From assembly GCF_000745015.1 (NCBI RefSeq), contig NZ_JQNA01000002.1, positions 1,364,001 to 1,428,000 of the forward strand: 64,000 nucleotides of DNA. The letters are read 5' to 3'. This DNA is from Burkholderia sp. 9120. GTDB lineage: Bacteria > Pseudomonadota > Gammaproteobacteria > Burkholderiales > Burkholderiaceae. A program made the position numbers and the translations under genes. The notes beneath the pieces are model-generated. The model saw only the letters and a program-made list of their open reading frames with translations, had not been told where the DNA came from and did not search any database. Below are positions 9,580-19,081 of this stretch, piece after piece; position 1 is the stretch's first letter; the number at the start of each line of letters is the position of its first letter.

Positions 9580-11007
9580 ATGCACGCACAACCATCGCGC
9601 GAAGACGGCGCTCCGCCCTCTCCCACCCCATCGCTATCGGACAGCACCGAACAAGGCCTGCCGATTCCGCAGCGTTACTGGGCGATGCTGGTGATCGCGC
9701 TCGCGCTGACGCTGGCGGTGCTCGACAGCGCGATCGCCAACGTCGCGCTACCGACGATCGCGCGCACGCTGCACGCCAGCGCGGCCAGCTCGATCTGGGT
9801 CGTCAACGCGTACCAGTTGGCCATCACCATTTCGCTGTTGCCGCTCGCGTCGCTCGGCGATCGGATCGGCTACCGGCGCATCTATCTGGGCGGCCTGATC
9901 CTGTTCACGGTGGCGTCGTTCGGTTGCGCGTTGTCGACCTCGCTGAACACCCTCGCGCTCGCGCGCGTGGTCCAGGGCTTCGGCGCGGCCGGCGTGATGA
10001 GCGTGAATACCGCGCTGGTGCGGATGATCTATCCGCCCGCGCGACTCGGTCGCGGCGTCGCGATCAACGCGATGGTGGTCGCGGTGTCGTCGGCGATCGG
10101 GCCGACCATCGCGTCCGGCGTGCTCGCGGTCGCGTCGTGGCCGTGGCTGTTCGCGATCAACGTGCCGATCGGCATCGCGGCGATCGTCGGCGGCTTCAAG
10201 GCGCTGCCGATGAACCCCGGTCACGAATCGCCCTACGACTACCTGAGCGCGGTGATGAACGCGTTCGTGTTCGGCCTGCTGATCTTCGCCGTCGACGGAC
10301 TCGGCCACGGCGAACAACTCGGCTACGTCCTGCTCGAAGCGGTCGGCGCAGTGGTGATCGGCTACTTCTTCGTGCGTCGTCAGTTGACGCAGTCGGCGCC
10401 GTTGCTGCCGATCGATCTATTGAAAATTCCCGTGTTTGCGCTGTCGATCGGCACGTCGGTCTGTTCGTTCTGCGCGCAGATGCTGGCCTTCGTGTCGCTG
10501 CCGTTTTTGCTGCAGGAGACCTTGGGGTTGTCGCAGGTGGAAACCGGTCTGCTGATGACGCCATGGCCGGCGGTGATCATCATCGCCGCGCCGATTGCCG
10601 GCGTGCTGTCGGACAAGGTGTCGTCGGGCTGGCTGGGCGGCATCGGCCTCGCCGCGATGACCCTCGGCCTGCTGCTGCTCGCCACGCTCGGCGCGCATCC
10701 GGACGCCATGCAGATCGCGTGGCGCATGGCCTTGTGCGGCGCGGGCTTCGGCATTTTTCAGTCGCCGAACAATCGCACCATGTTGTCGGCCGCGCCGCGC
10801 GAACGCAGCGGCGGCGCGAGCGGCATGCTGGGCACCGCGCGCCTGACCGGGCAGACGCTCGGCGCGGCGCTGGTCGCGCTGATCTTCGGCATCGCGCCGC
10901 AGAATGGGCCGACGGTCGCGCTGTATGTAGCCGCGGGTTTTTCGGCGGTCGCCGCGGTCGTCAGTACGTTGCGGGTCAGACAGCGGATCAGCACGCAACC
11001 GGCGTGA
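9580..11007 (+). CDS. DHA2 (EmrB/QacA) family MFS drug transporter
   Basis: Inner-membrane proton-coupled exporter of 475 residues with about 14 predicted membrane segments. The first helix carries the DHA2 signature LDSAIANVALPTIA; the loop after helix 2 has GDRIGYRR (motif A), and a later helix has the motif-C-like GAAGVMSVN. ATG 9580 is chosen; a GTG at 9511 is in frame but adds only a polar tail. No regulator or membrane-fusion partner gene flanks it, so substrate is unknown. Confidence 0.88.
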   Translation: MHAQPSREDGAPPSPTPSLSDSTEQGLPIPQRYWAMLVIALALTLAVLDSAIANVALPTIARTLHASAASSIWVVNAYQLAITISLLPLASLGDRIGYRRIYLGGLILFTVASFGCALSTSLNTLALARVVQGFGAAGVMSVNTALVRMIYPPARLGRGVAINAMVVAVSSAIGPTIASGVLAVASWPWLFAINVPIGIAAIVGGFKALPMNPGHESPYDYLSAVMNAFVFGLLIFAVDGLGHGEQLGYVLLEAVGAVVIGYFFVRRQLTQSAPLLPIDLLKIPVFALSIGTSVCSFCAQMLAFVSLPFLLQETLGLSQVETGLLMTPWPAVIIIAAPIAGVLSDKVSSGWLGGIGLAAMTLGLLLLATLGAHPDAMQIAWRMALCGAGFGIFQSPNNRTMLSAAPRERSGGASGMLGTARLTGQTLGAALVALIFGIAPQNGPTVALYVAAGFSAVAAVVSTLRVRQRISTQPA

Positions 11008-11058
11008 GGTTTTTATCGGCGGGTTAAAGCCCGCTGTCGGTCAGACGAGCCCATGCAC

Positions 11059-11095
11059 GAAGGGCGCGAATCGCAACATGCGATTCGCGCCCTTC
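11059..11095. terminator. Bidirectional terminator hairpin
   Basis: Perfect 16-bp stem (11059-11074 with 11080-11095), loop AACAT, followed on the plus strand by CTGTTTT. It lies between the convergent MFS and otsA genes and should stop both transcripts. Confidence 0.8.
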
Positions 11096-11154
11096 CTGTT
11101 TTCGTCCTTCAATCTTTATCAGACGTGATCAGCCTGCGTGCCGTCACCCACCGG

Positions 11155-12588
11155 TCACGACGACGACGATGCCGTCACGTCAGCGAGCTTTACCGCTTTG
11201 GCCGTCACCGAAGAAGCCGTCGCGACGTTGCGCAGATCGCCGAGGAACGTATCGCGCCACACCGAGAGATTGTTTTCGCGCATCGGCGCCATCATGTCAG
11301 CGTGACGCGCCTGGCGTTCGGCGAGCGGCATCGACAATGCGCGCTCCAGCGCCTCGGCCATTTGCGACAGATCGAACGGATTGACCACCAGCGCGCCCGG
11401 CAACTGCTCAGCCGCCCCAGCGAATTGCGACAGCACCAGCACGCCCGGATCGGCGGGGTCCTGCGACGCGACGTATTCCTTGGCAACGAGGTTCATCCCG
11501 TCGCGCAGCGGCGTCACATAACCCACCTGCGATTGCCGGAACAGCGCCATCAGCAGATTGCGTTCGTACTTGCGGTTCAGGTATTGGATCGGCGTCCAGT
11601 CGAGCTGCGCGAAGCGACCGTTGATGCGGCCGGCCTCGCCTTCCAGCGTCTGACGAATCCGCTGATACGTCGCCACGTCCGCGCGGGTCGGCGGTGCGAT
11701 CTGCACCAGCGAAACCCGGCCATGCCAGCCCGGCGCATTCAGCAGCAGACGTTCGAACGCCTGGAAGCGCTCCACCAGCCCCTTCGAATAATCGAGCCGG
11801 TCGACGCTCATGATCAGCTTGCGACCGCGCATGCCGTCGCGCAGACTGCGCACCGGTTTGCGATCGGTGAACTGCTCGGCGGCCTTGGCGATCGCGTCCG
11901 GATAGATACCGATCGGATACGCGCCCACTTTCAGGAAGCGGTTGTACGCGTGCACCATGCCGTCTTCGCTCGACGTGCCATGCTGACCGCGCTCAATAAA
12001 ATCGACGAACGACTGACGATCCGCTTCCGTCTGGAAGCCGACCACGTCGTAGCTGCACATGGCCTTGACCAGCTCCTCGTGCGGCGGAATCGTGCGCAGC
12101 ACCTCCGGCACCGGAAACGGAATATGCAGGAAAAAGCCGATCGGATTCTTCACGCCCAGCTCGCGCAGGCAGCGCGCGAACGGCAGCAGATGATAGTCGT
12201 GCACCCAGATGATGTCGTCGGGCTTGAGCAACTCCTTGAGTTGCTTCGCGAGCGTCGCGTTCACGCGCTGATAGCCCGCGTATTCCTGCCGGTCGTAGCG
12301 CGACAGGTCATTGCGATAGTGGAACGTCGGCCACAGCGTGGCGTTGGAAAAGCCGCGGTAGTACTGGTCATAGTCGCGCTTGGTCAGACCCACGGTCGCG
12401 TACGTCACATTGCCTTGCTTCTCGATGACCGGAGCGGACGGCTCCGCCACCGTCTCGCCGCTCCAGCCGAACCAGACTCCGCCGGTTTCCTTCAACGCGT
12501 CCAGCACGCCGATCGCCAGGCCACCCGCTGCGGGCCGGCCTTCCTGGGTCGGTGCGACACGATTCGATACCACGATCAGTCTGCTCAT
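11155..12588 (-). CDS. otsA: Alpha,alpha-trehalose-phosphate synthase (UDP-forming)
   Basis: 477-residue GT20 glycosyltransferase making trehalose-6-phosphate from UDP-glucose and glucose-6-phosphate. The N-terminus reads RLIVVSNRV and then AAGGLA. WVHDYHLLPFA, DRLDYSKGL and RDGMNLVAKEYVA are the substrate and nucleotide-binding motifs. Start ATG 12588 has GGTGGAG upstream. No otsB phosphatase gene is adjacent, so dephosphorylation must be encoded elsewhere. Role: osmotic and stress protection. Confidence 0.96.
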   Translation of the reverse strand: MSRLIVVSNRVAPTQEGRPAAGGLAIGVLDALKETGGVWFGWSGETVAEPSAPVIEKQGNVTYATVGLTKRDYDQYYRGFSNATLWPTFHYRNDLSRYDRQEYAGYQRVNATLAKQLKELLKPDDIIWVHDYHLLPFARCLRELGVKNPIGFFLHIPFPVPEVLRTIPPHEELVKAMCSYDVVGFQTEADRQSFVDFIERGQHGTSSEDGMVHAYNRFLKVGAYPIGIYPDAIAKAAEQFTDRKPVRSLRDGMRGRKLIMSVDRLDYSKGLVERFQAFERLLLNAPGWHGRVSLVQIAPPTRADVATYQRIRQTLEGEAGRINGRFAQLDWTPIQYLNRKYERNLLMALFRQSQVGYVTPLRDGMNLVAKEYVASQDPADPGVLVLSQFAGAAEQLPGALVVNPFDLSQMAEALERALSMPLAERQARHADMMAPMRENNLSVWRDTFLGDLRNVATASSVTAKAVKLADVTASSSS

Positions 12589-12639
12589 TGGTTAATGCTC
12601 CACCTGGTTCAGTTGCTTCGTTGTAGTCGGATATGTGCC

Positions 12640-12670
12640 AAAAAGGTGCACGCAAGTCGCGTGCCTTTTT
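12640..12670 (-). terminator. Terminator upstream of otsA
   Basis: Stem GCACGC/GCGTGC with flanking A5 and T5 runs, loop AAGTC; it works on either strand. On the minus strand it lies between the 80-residue ORF ending at 12816 and otsA, so it would end the former's transcript and force otsA to use its own promoter. Confidence 0.65.
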
Positions 12671-12815
12671 ATGAGATGTTGGAAATAAAAATGTATGCAA
12701 ATGTGACCGACGAGCAGAAACGCGCAACGCCAGCGCGTCGCGAAGAAATTTTTTCTGCTTTGTATGAGGAAACAGGAAGCCTGGCTGCCGGCCGCCAACG
12801 CGGCCCGAACCCGCC

Positions 12816-13058
12816 CTACGCGTCCTGCTCCGAGCCCAGATCGCGCTGGTACTCCAGCCCTTCCTGACGCACGCCGCCCTGGTTGTGTTCGCCGTCCGGC
12901 GGGGCGTCGGGCGCGACGCGGTTCTGCGCGGCCGGATCGTGCGACGCGGGTGAATCGGGCGGATTGGCCAGATTATCGGGCGGCCCGCTCTTGCTGCCGC
13001 CCGGCCGGGCGTCGCGCTTCGTATGGCGCGCTGAGCGTCGCAGTGCTGGATGTCTCAT
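12816..13058 (-). CDS. Small hydrophilic hypothetical protein
   Basis: 80 residues, basic at the N-terminus (MRHPALRRSARHTKRDARPGG), then Pro/Asp/Asn-rich and acidic at the end (SEQDA). It is probably intrinsically disordered, with no hydrophobic segment. ATG 13058 is preceded by GGAGG at eight nt, and a terminator follows its stop region, both supporting a real gene. I do not recognise the family. Confidence 0.6.
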   Translation of the reverse strand: MRHPALRRSARHTKRDARPGGSKSGPPDNLANPPDSPASHDPAAQNRVAPDAPPDGEHNQGGVRQEGLEYQRDLGSEQDA

Positions 13059-13210
13059 GTTCGATGCCTCCAAGGGAAGCCCGCCGCAAGATGAGCGGCA
13101 TCAGTACAGTCTAGGGGTCACGACGGCAAATTGCCGGTAAAAGAGTCGTCGGCTTTGTAACAAGTACATAAAATCGCTGCGCCGAACTGTGGCGCAGCGC
13201 ACCAAGCGTG

Positions 13211-13468
13211 TCAGAGTTGCATGCGCGGCGAGTCGGACGGCGGTCGCATGCTGGCTTGTGGCGTTTGCGTGGGTTGCGGCGGCGGGTCGCCGATCGGCGG
13301 GCCGACCGGTTCGATGGGTTCGATAGCGGGCGGCGCCGGACTCGGCACCGTGTCGGGCTCGCCGGGCGTGGGCGGAGGAATCGGCGGCGCCGACGGCGGT
13401 TCGATCGGCTCGGGACGATGAGCGTGCTTCGACAGGGGAAGCGCGGGAGCGGCGGTGGTGTCCGGCAT
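13211..13468 (-). CDS. Proline-rich small hypothetical protein
   Basis: 85 residues, beginning MPDTTAAPALPLSKHAH, then dominated by Pro with Glu, Ile and Thr (EPIEPPSAPPIPPPTPG). It has no signal or membrane span. ATG 13468 has GAGGA upstream; the frame is open to 13567 but without an SD. Composition suggests a disordered or linker-like protein. It may be a real lineage-restricted gene or a GC-driven ORF; the SD favours the former. Confidence 0.5.
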   Translation of the reverse strand: MPDTTAAPALPLSKHAHRPEPIEPPSAPPIPPPTPGEPDTVPSPAPPAIEPIEPVGPPIGDPPPQPTQTPQASMRPPSDSPRMQL

Positions 13469-13585
13469 ATGGGTTATCCTCGTTTGCGTTCCGGTGCTAT
13501 GGAATGCAGCAAGGCGTGTGCCGTTGTAGCCGCGGCCGCGAGGCGCTGAAGGGATGACGCGGGGCATGAAGCGTTCACGCTTGAA

Positions 13586-13606
13586 CGCCTGGCTGTCTGC
13601 CAGGCG
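13586..13606. terminator. Hairpin between small ORF and sigma-54 regulator
   Basis: CGCCTGGC / GCCAGGCG, 8-bp perfect stem with loop TGTCT and no U tract. It sits just downstream of the sigma-54 response regulator gene and may be its transcript end. Confidence 0.4.
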
Positions 13607-13639
13607 AGCCCAAGCCGTGACGCGCTTCAGCGTCCGCGA

Positions 13640-15040
13640 TTAAGCGTCTGCGCCGCCCAGGGCGCGCGATTCATCGGCGGCATCGCCGTCGTCGCGCGCG
13701 TCGTTGCCGTACTCCACCAGACGGTTGTACAGCGTCTTCAAACTGATGCCGAGAATCTCGGCCGCACGCGTCTTCACGCCGCCGCATTGCTCGAGCGTGG
13801 CCAGAATCAACTGACGATCCGCTTCGGCGAGCGACGTGCCGAACGGAATCGTGATCGCCGTACCGGCCGCGGGCTTCGACAGCGTGATCTGCAACGGCAC
13901 CGTCGCGGTGCTGTCCGAGTCCGTGCCCGACATGATGTGTGCGCGCTGCACGTAATTCTTCAACTCACGCACATTGCCGGGCCACGGATACGACATCAGC
14001 ATGTCCTTCACGGCGGCGGGGAAATGCTTTTTCGTGGCGTGGCGCTCGTTGAGTTCGTCGAGGAACGCCTGCGCCAGCAGTTCGACGTCTTTGCCGCGAT
14101 CGCGCAACGGCGGCAAGCTGATCGGAAACACGTTCAGCCGGTGATACAGGTCGAGCCGCAGCTTGCCTTCCAGCACCGCCTGCTCCGGATCGCGGTTGGT
14201 CGCCGCGATCAGCCGCACGTCGGTTTCGATTTCCCTGGTCGTGCCGACCCGCATGAACATGCCGGTTTCCAGCACGCGCAGCAGCTTTACCTGCAACTCG
14301 ATCGGCATCTCGGTGATTTCGTCAAGGAACAGCGTGCCGCCGTTCGCGCGCTCGAAATAGCCCTTGTGCTGACGGTCCGCGCCGGTGAACGAACCGCGTT
14401 CGTGGCCGAACATTTCCGACTCGATCAGATTCGGCGAGATCGCGCCGCAATTGACCGCGAGGAACGCGTGTTTGCGGCGCAAGCTCAGTTGGTGCAGCGT
14501 CTGCGCGGCGACTTCCTTGCCGGTGCCCGATTCGCCCACCAGCATGACCGAGGCCGCCGTCGGCGCAACCCGGCCGATCTGGTCGTAGACCTCCTGCATG
14601 GCCGGCGAATTGCCGAGCATCAAACCAAAGCGGCCCATGCGGCGCAGCTCGCCGCGCAAGGTGCCGATTTCCGCTTTCAGGTCGCCGGCACGCGGCAGGC
14701 GCGACAGGATCGCCTTCACGCGCTGCATGTTGATGGGCTTGACCAGATAGTCGGTGGCGCCCATTTTCAGCGCGTTCACGGCCGACTCGACCGTCGCGTG
14801 ACCGGTAATCACGATCACTTCCACGCCGGAGCGCGGGTCCAGATCTTCGAACAGATCGACCCCGAGGCCGTCGGGTAGCTTCAAATCCGTAAAGACGACA
14901 TCCGGCATCTGCCGGACCAGTTGAATGCGCGCTTCGCGCAAATCGCCCGCGGTGGCGGTGGTCAGGCCGTCTTCCCCGATGATGGCGGCAAGCGCCTCGC
15001 GGGTACTCGCGTCGTCATCGACAATCAGTACATGTGGCAT
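13640..15040 (-). CDS. Sigma-54-dependent response regulator (orphan)
   Basis: 466-residue NtrC-type activator. Residues 1-120 are a receiver domain with DDD near residue 8 and phospho-acceptor Asp52 (FTDLKLPDG). The AAA+ domain has Walker A GESGTGKE at about 172 and GSFTGA, which contacts sigma-54. The C-terminal Fis-type HTH ends SLKTLYNRL. The start MPHVLIVDD at 15040 fits the receiver fold exactly. No histidine kinase gene is next to it, so partner and targets are unknown. Its own promoter region (15254-15298) has a TATAAT box and a 16-bp palindrome. Its C-terminus closely resembles that of the activator at 16430-17488. Confidence 0.92.
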   Translation of the reverse strand: MPHVLIVDDDASTREALAAIIGEDGLTTATAGDLREARIQLVRQMPDVVFTDLKLPDGLGVDLFEDLDPRSGVEVIVITGHATVESAVNALKMGATDYLVKPINMQRVKAILSRLPRAGDLKAEIGTLRGELRRMGRFGLMLGNSPAMQEVYDQIGRVAPTAASVMLVGESGTGKEVAAQTLHQLSLRRKHAFLAVNCGAISPNLIESEMFGHERGSFTGADRQHKGYFERANGGTLFLDEITEMPIELQVKLLRVLETGMFMRVGTTREIETDVRLIAATNRDPEQAVLEGKLRLDLYHRLNVFPISLPPLRDRGKDVELLAQAFLDELNERHATKKHFPAAVKDMLMSYPWPGNVRELKNYVQRAHIMSGTDSDSTATVPLQITLSKPAAGTAITIPFGTSLAEADRQLILATLEQCGGVKTRAAEILGISLKTLYNRLVEYGNDARDDGDAADESRALGGADA

Positions 15041-15426
15041 CGCGTCTCGAAAGCCTGCAAGCGTGAGTGGAGAAACATGCTGGGACGCATGTCTAAAAGC
15101 GGCTCGGCGGCACTGCGCCCGGCTGCGGCGCATGGTGTTGCGACGTGAGCACACGCTAACTTCGCATACCCTGCCAAACCGGCAACCTGGTTCAATACTG
15201 CAACAATTGACGACAAAACACCGGTTAAGCTACCGTCATTGTTGTTGATTTACCTATTATAAAGCTTTATCGAGACAGTTTAGCAAGGTGCACCTTGCAC
15301 CCCTGGTTGCACCGCCGGGCAGAGCGGTGCGCCTCCTCATCTCACTGCCAAGCCCGCTGGCCGCGTCTTCGCCGCGATCGATCCTGCCCTGTCCACGCAC
15401 CGGCGGCGCACTAACTGGCGCACTAC
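15041..15426. other. Non-coding region upstream of the sigma-54 response regulator
   Basis: 386 nt without a credible gene. It holds the promoter-like element described at 15254-15298 and is noticeably more AT-rich at 15170-15290 than its surroundings. The remaining part up to 15426 is GC-rich and featureless. Confidence 0.5.
15254..15298 (-). promoter_or_regulatory. TATAAT promoter element with perfect 16-bp palindrome
   Basis: The minus strand has a perfect TATAAT (15256-15261). Upstream, at the approximate -35 position, lies GCAAGGTGCACCTTGC (15283-15298), a perfect palindrome. The -35 itself is poor (TTGCTA, 19-nt spacer). The arrangement looks like a promoter with an overlapping operator for the sigma-54 response regulator gene; binding by that or another protein is inference. 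Confidence 0.5.
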
Positions 15427-15699
15427 CTAACTGCGCGGAAACGGCCACGCGGCGTCGTGCCCGTTCGGATGCGCCGCGCCGTTGGTGCCATGCGCGCCCG
15501 GCGTGTCCGGGTTGACCGCCGCTACCGTGGCGGCCGGCGCCACCGGCGCCGCGACCGCGCCGCCCTCGCCTTCCCAGCGGCTCAATTCACGCGCCGCCGG
15601 CCCCTGCGCGGCGCGGTTGCGCTGCTGCACGTAGCGAACCGCGAGAAAGCCGCCAAGCGCCATCAGCGCGCCGAAGATACCGATCCTGGGTCGTCCCAT
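15427..15699 (-). CDS. Small single-span membrane protein
   Basis: 90 residues with an N-terminal hydrophobic segment (IGIFGALMALGGFLAVRYV) and a polar, Gly/Ala/Pro-rich tail ending WPFPRS. ATG 15699 follows AAGGAG. It lies 46 nt downstream of the DUF883 gene on the same strand, so the two are probably co-transcribed and both sit at the inner membrane. No function assigned. Confidence 0.7.
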   Translation of the reverse strand: MGRPRIGIFGALMALGGFLAVRYVQQRNRAAQGPAARELSRWEGEGGAVAAPVAPAATVAAVNPDTPGAHGTNGAAHPNGHDAAWPFPRS

Positions 15700-15745
15700 C
15701 GTGAACTCCTTATGGTCTTAAAGCGAACGGATAGCGTGCCGCGCC

Positions 15746-16063
15746 TTAGCGCGCGGTCAGCACGCCCAGCACGAAGCCTACGCCTGCGGCAATGCCGATC
15801 GAGCGCCACGGGTTATGCCGCACGTAGCGTTCGGTATTGACGGTCGCCGTGCGATAGCGCCGCTGGGCATTCTGCTGCGCGTCGCCGAGCGCGGACTGCA
15901 GCGTCTCGACATGGGTGCCAAGCTTGTCGCGCAGCGCGTCGACGCCTTCGCCCGGCACATTGGCGGCAAGTCGCAGCATCTCTTCCGAGTCCTTCAGCAG
16001 CACCCGCAGATCCTCGACGATCTTCTGCCCGCCGAGTGCAAGCTGTTGCGTGGTGTCAGTCAT
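15746..16063 (-). CDS. DUF883 (ElaB/YqjD-like) membrane-anchored protein
   Basis: 105 residues. A long amphipathic helical N-terminal part (residues 5-75, LLKDSEEMLRL and similar) is followed by RYVRHNPWRSIGIAAGVGFVLGVL, the diagnostic C-terminal RxNPW motif and glycine-zipper span. Family members tail-anchor in the inner membrane and bind ribosomes in stationary phase (ElaB/YqjD). Start at 16063 gives better spacing from AGGAG than the ATG at 16066. Confidence 0.92.
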   Translation of the reverse strand: MTDTTQQLALGGQKIVEDLRVLLKDSEEMLRLAANVPGEGVDALRDKLGTHVETLQSALGDAQQNAQRRYRTATVNTERYVRHNPWRSIGIAAGVGFVLGVLTAR

Positions 16064-16429
16064 CATTCACTCCTGGTCTGAGTTCGGCGTTGGCGTGGGC
16101 TTTTCCCTTTTCCGCGCCTGTGCGGGCTGGCGAACCGCCAGCGCCGCGCTCGCCTTGCTTCAATGGATGGCGCAAAAGCACACGCGTGTCGGGTACTAGG
16201 CGCAAACGCCGTGCCCGGTAACTTTGCCTCTTCGCAATGCGAGCGAATTCGCGTCAGGCACTTTCGACCGAGCGTGCGGAAAGTGTTTTCGGCGACCGTC
16301 ACATCGTTTGCCGGAAGCGGCGTCGAAGTGGTTAAATCGACCTTTGTGAGATATTGGCCGTCGCGGCCGATCTCGTTTCAGGCCTGCGCGCCGCAACAAC
16401 GCAACCCATTTGCACAGGACTCCCCGTTT
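16064..16429. other. Divergent intergenic region
   Basis: 366 nt between the DUF883 gene (minus) and the second sigma-54 activator (plus). It must contain both promoters. I see no clear -10/-35 pair or GG-N10-GC sigma-54 element. No ORF with a ribosome-binding site is seen. Confidence 0.4.
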
Positions 16430-17488
<1,059 letters not shown>

Positions 17489-17764
17489 AAAATTCCGTCG
17501 CGCGGCTTCCTGGCACGCTGACAAGCGCGTCAACAATCCCTTCGCATCGCCAATCAAACGGGTGACTGTCAATCAGAAACCCGCTTGAATCGCACCACTT
17601 TTTGCAATTGCTTGCACTTTCCCACTGCCAATTACAAATGGCATCCTGCAAAATGCGGCAGCACGTAGTGCCGCGTAGTTGTCGCATTGGATGACGTGCC
17701 GTTCGCTCACCCGGCGCTGTTCGCGCGTGAAACGAAAGGCACTTGCAGGAGCAGAGACAGGGAA

Positions 17765-18343
17765 ATGCAAAAAAGTATGGTGTGGGCCGAATGGGTAAAA
17801 CAGACGGCCGGGCGTGGACGCCCCAATGCAACCGCGGTCGTTGCACTGGCCGTGGCGATCTCGTCGGCGTTGAGCGGCTGTAGTTCGCTGTACTCGGAAG
17901 GCGCCGTGGCCGGAGCCGGTATTGGGGGCGCCGCGCTCGCGGCCAAAGTCACCAGCAATGCGGCGGTCGCCACCGGCATCGGTCTCGGCGCGGTCGCCGC
18001 GGCCAAAGCGGGCGTGCAGTACTCGGAGCGCGTGGTCCACACGAATACGCAGGACGGCATCGCCAAGATCGCCGGACCGCTCGACGTCGGCGCGATCGCG
18101 CCGTGGAGCGTGACCCACTCGTTCCCGATCGAAGACGACGAACACGGCCGCGTGACCGTCAGCCGCGCGATTAGCGCGGGCGCGCTCGACTGCAAGGAAA
18201 TCGTCTTCTCGGTCGATACCACCGCCACCAAGAATGTGCCCGCCAGCAGCGCGTTTTACGTCGCGTCGATCTGTCGCGACGGCGACAACTGGAAATGGGC
18301 GTCGGCCGAGCCGGCTACCGAACGCTGGGGTGCGCTGCAATGA
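17765..18343 (+). CDS. Putative lipoprotein (tandem paralogue 1)
   Basis: 192 residues. A hydrophobic segment ends in the lipobox LSGC, so it is processed by signal peptidase II. The next 60 residues are Gly/Ala-rich (a glycine-zipper-like stretch), followed by a C-terminal beta-rich domain with PWSVTHSFPIE and WKWASAEPATERWG. Those C-terminal blocks recur in the next gene. ATG 17765 has a purine-rich leader. I do not recognise a named family. Confidence 0.8.
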   Translation: MQKSMVWAEWVKQTAGRGRPNATAVVALAVAISSALSGCSSLYSEGAVAGAGIGGAALAAKVTSNAAVATGIGLGAVAAAKAGVQYSERVVHTNTQDGIAKIAGPLDVGAIAPWSVTHSFPIEDDEHGRVTVSRAISAGALDCKEIVFSVDTTATKNVPASSAFYVASICRDGDNWKWASAEPATERWGALQ

Positions 18344-18422
18344 TGGCGGGCTCGTCTGCGGCTTCTTCGGCCGCCTCAGGGGCGTACGTCGTCCGTTGCG
18401 TGCCGCGCTCTCAGGTAGCCCG

Positions 18423-18920
18423 TTGCGGCTCGTGCTGGCCGGCGCAGTGTGCGTCGGCGCGGCGCTGTTGACGAGCGGCTGCTCGTCGGTCGGCGCGGCG
18501 AGCGGTGCGGCCGCCGGGGTCGCGTCGGGTCTGGTGACGTCGAACCCGGCGATCGGCATCGGCGTCGGCATCGCGGTGCAAGCCGCAACCGACGAAGCCG
18601 TCGGCCGCTACATGCGCAACATGCACGAAGACCAGCAGAACCTGATCGCCGCGCTCGCGGGCGCGATGCCGGTCGGCGAAACGCGACCATGGGCGATCAA
18701 GCACACGCTACCAATCGAGAACGGCCACGGCCAGGTGCGCGTGACGCGCGCATTCGGCTCGGCGCTCGCGCTGTGCAAGGAGTTCGTATTCTCAGTGCAG
18801 GACGGCGAGGGTGCGAAGGCGCATGAGGACTGGTATACGGCCAGCGCGTGTCAGCAGGATAAGGGCTGGAAGTGGGCGTCGGCGGAACCGGCGGTCGAGC
18901 GTTGGGGCAATCTGCAATAA
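18423..18920 (+). CDS. Putative lipoprotein (tandem paralogue 2)
   Basis: About 165 residues. Signal MRLVLAGAVCVGAALLTSGC ends in a lipobox. Then a Gly/Ala stretch, then PWAIKHTLPIENGHG and WKWASAEPAVERWGNLQ, matching the upstream gene closely. There is no ATG: TTG 18423 has AGGT seven nt upstream, but TTG 18396 or GTG 18330 (overlapping the upstream gene) are alternatives. The pair is a tandem duplication that has diverged, retaining one Cys pair in the C-terminal domain. Confidence 0.78.
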   Translation: MRLVLAGAVCVGAALLTSGCSSVGAASGAAAGVASGLVTSNPAIGIGVGIAVQAATDEAVGRYMRNMHEDQQNLIAALAGAMPVGETRPWAIKHTLPIENGHGQVRVTRAFGSALALCKEFVFSVQDGEGAKAHEDWYTASACQQDKGWKWASAEPAVERWGNLQ

Positions 18921-19004
18921 GCGCTCGGCGATAAGCGTTTAGCGGCAAGCACTCGGCGATAAGCGCTCGGCACCAAGCACGCCGCCCCAAGCACACGGCA
19001 ATAA

Positions 19005-19034
19005 AAAAACGGCAGGGTCTCCCCTGCCGTTTTT
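19005..19034. terminator. Bidirectional rho-independent terminator
   Basis: AAAAACGGCAGGG paired with CCCTGCCGTTTTT around the loop TCTC. It separates the convergent lipoprotein and ABC transporter genes. Confidence 0.9.
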
Positions 19035-19081
19035 GCCTGCTGCGTCCGGCGAACGAACCGAACCGCGCCAACCCTCTGCGC

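Noticed and set aside
17585..17660. Possible sigma-54 promoter near TGGCATCC
   Set aside because: The GG and GC elements are not 10 nt apart in a usable orientation toward the lipoprotein genes.
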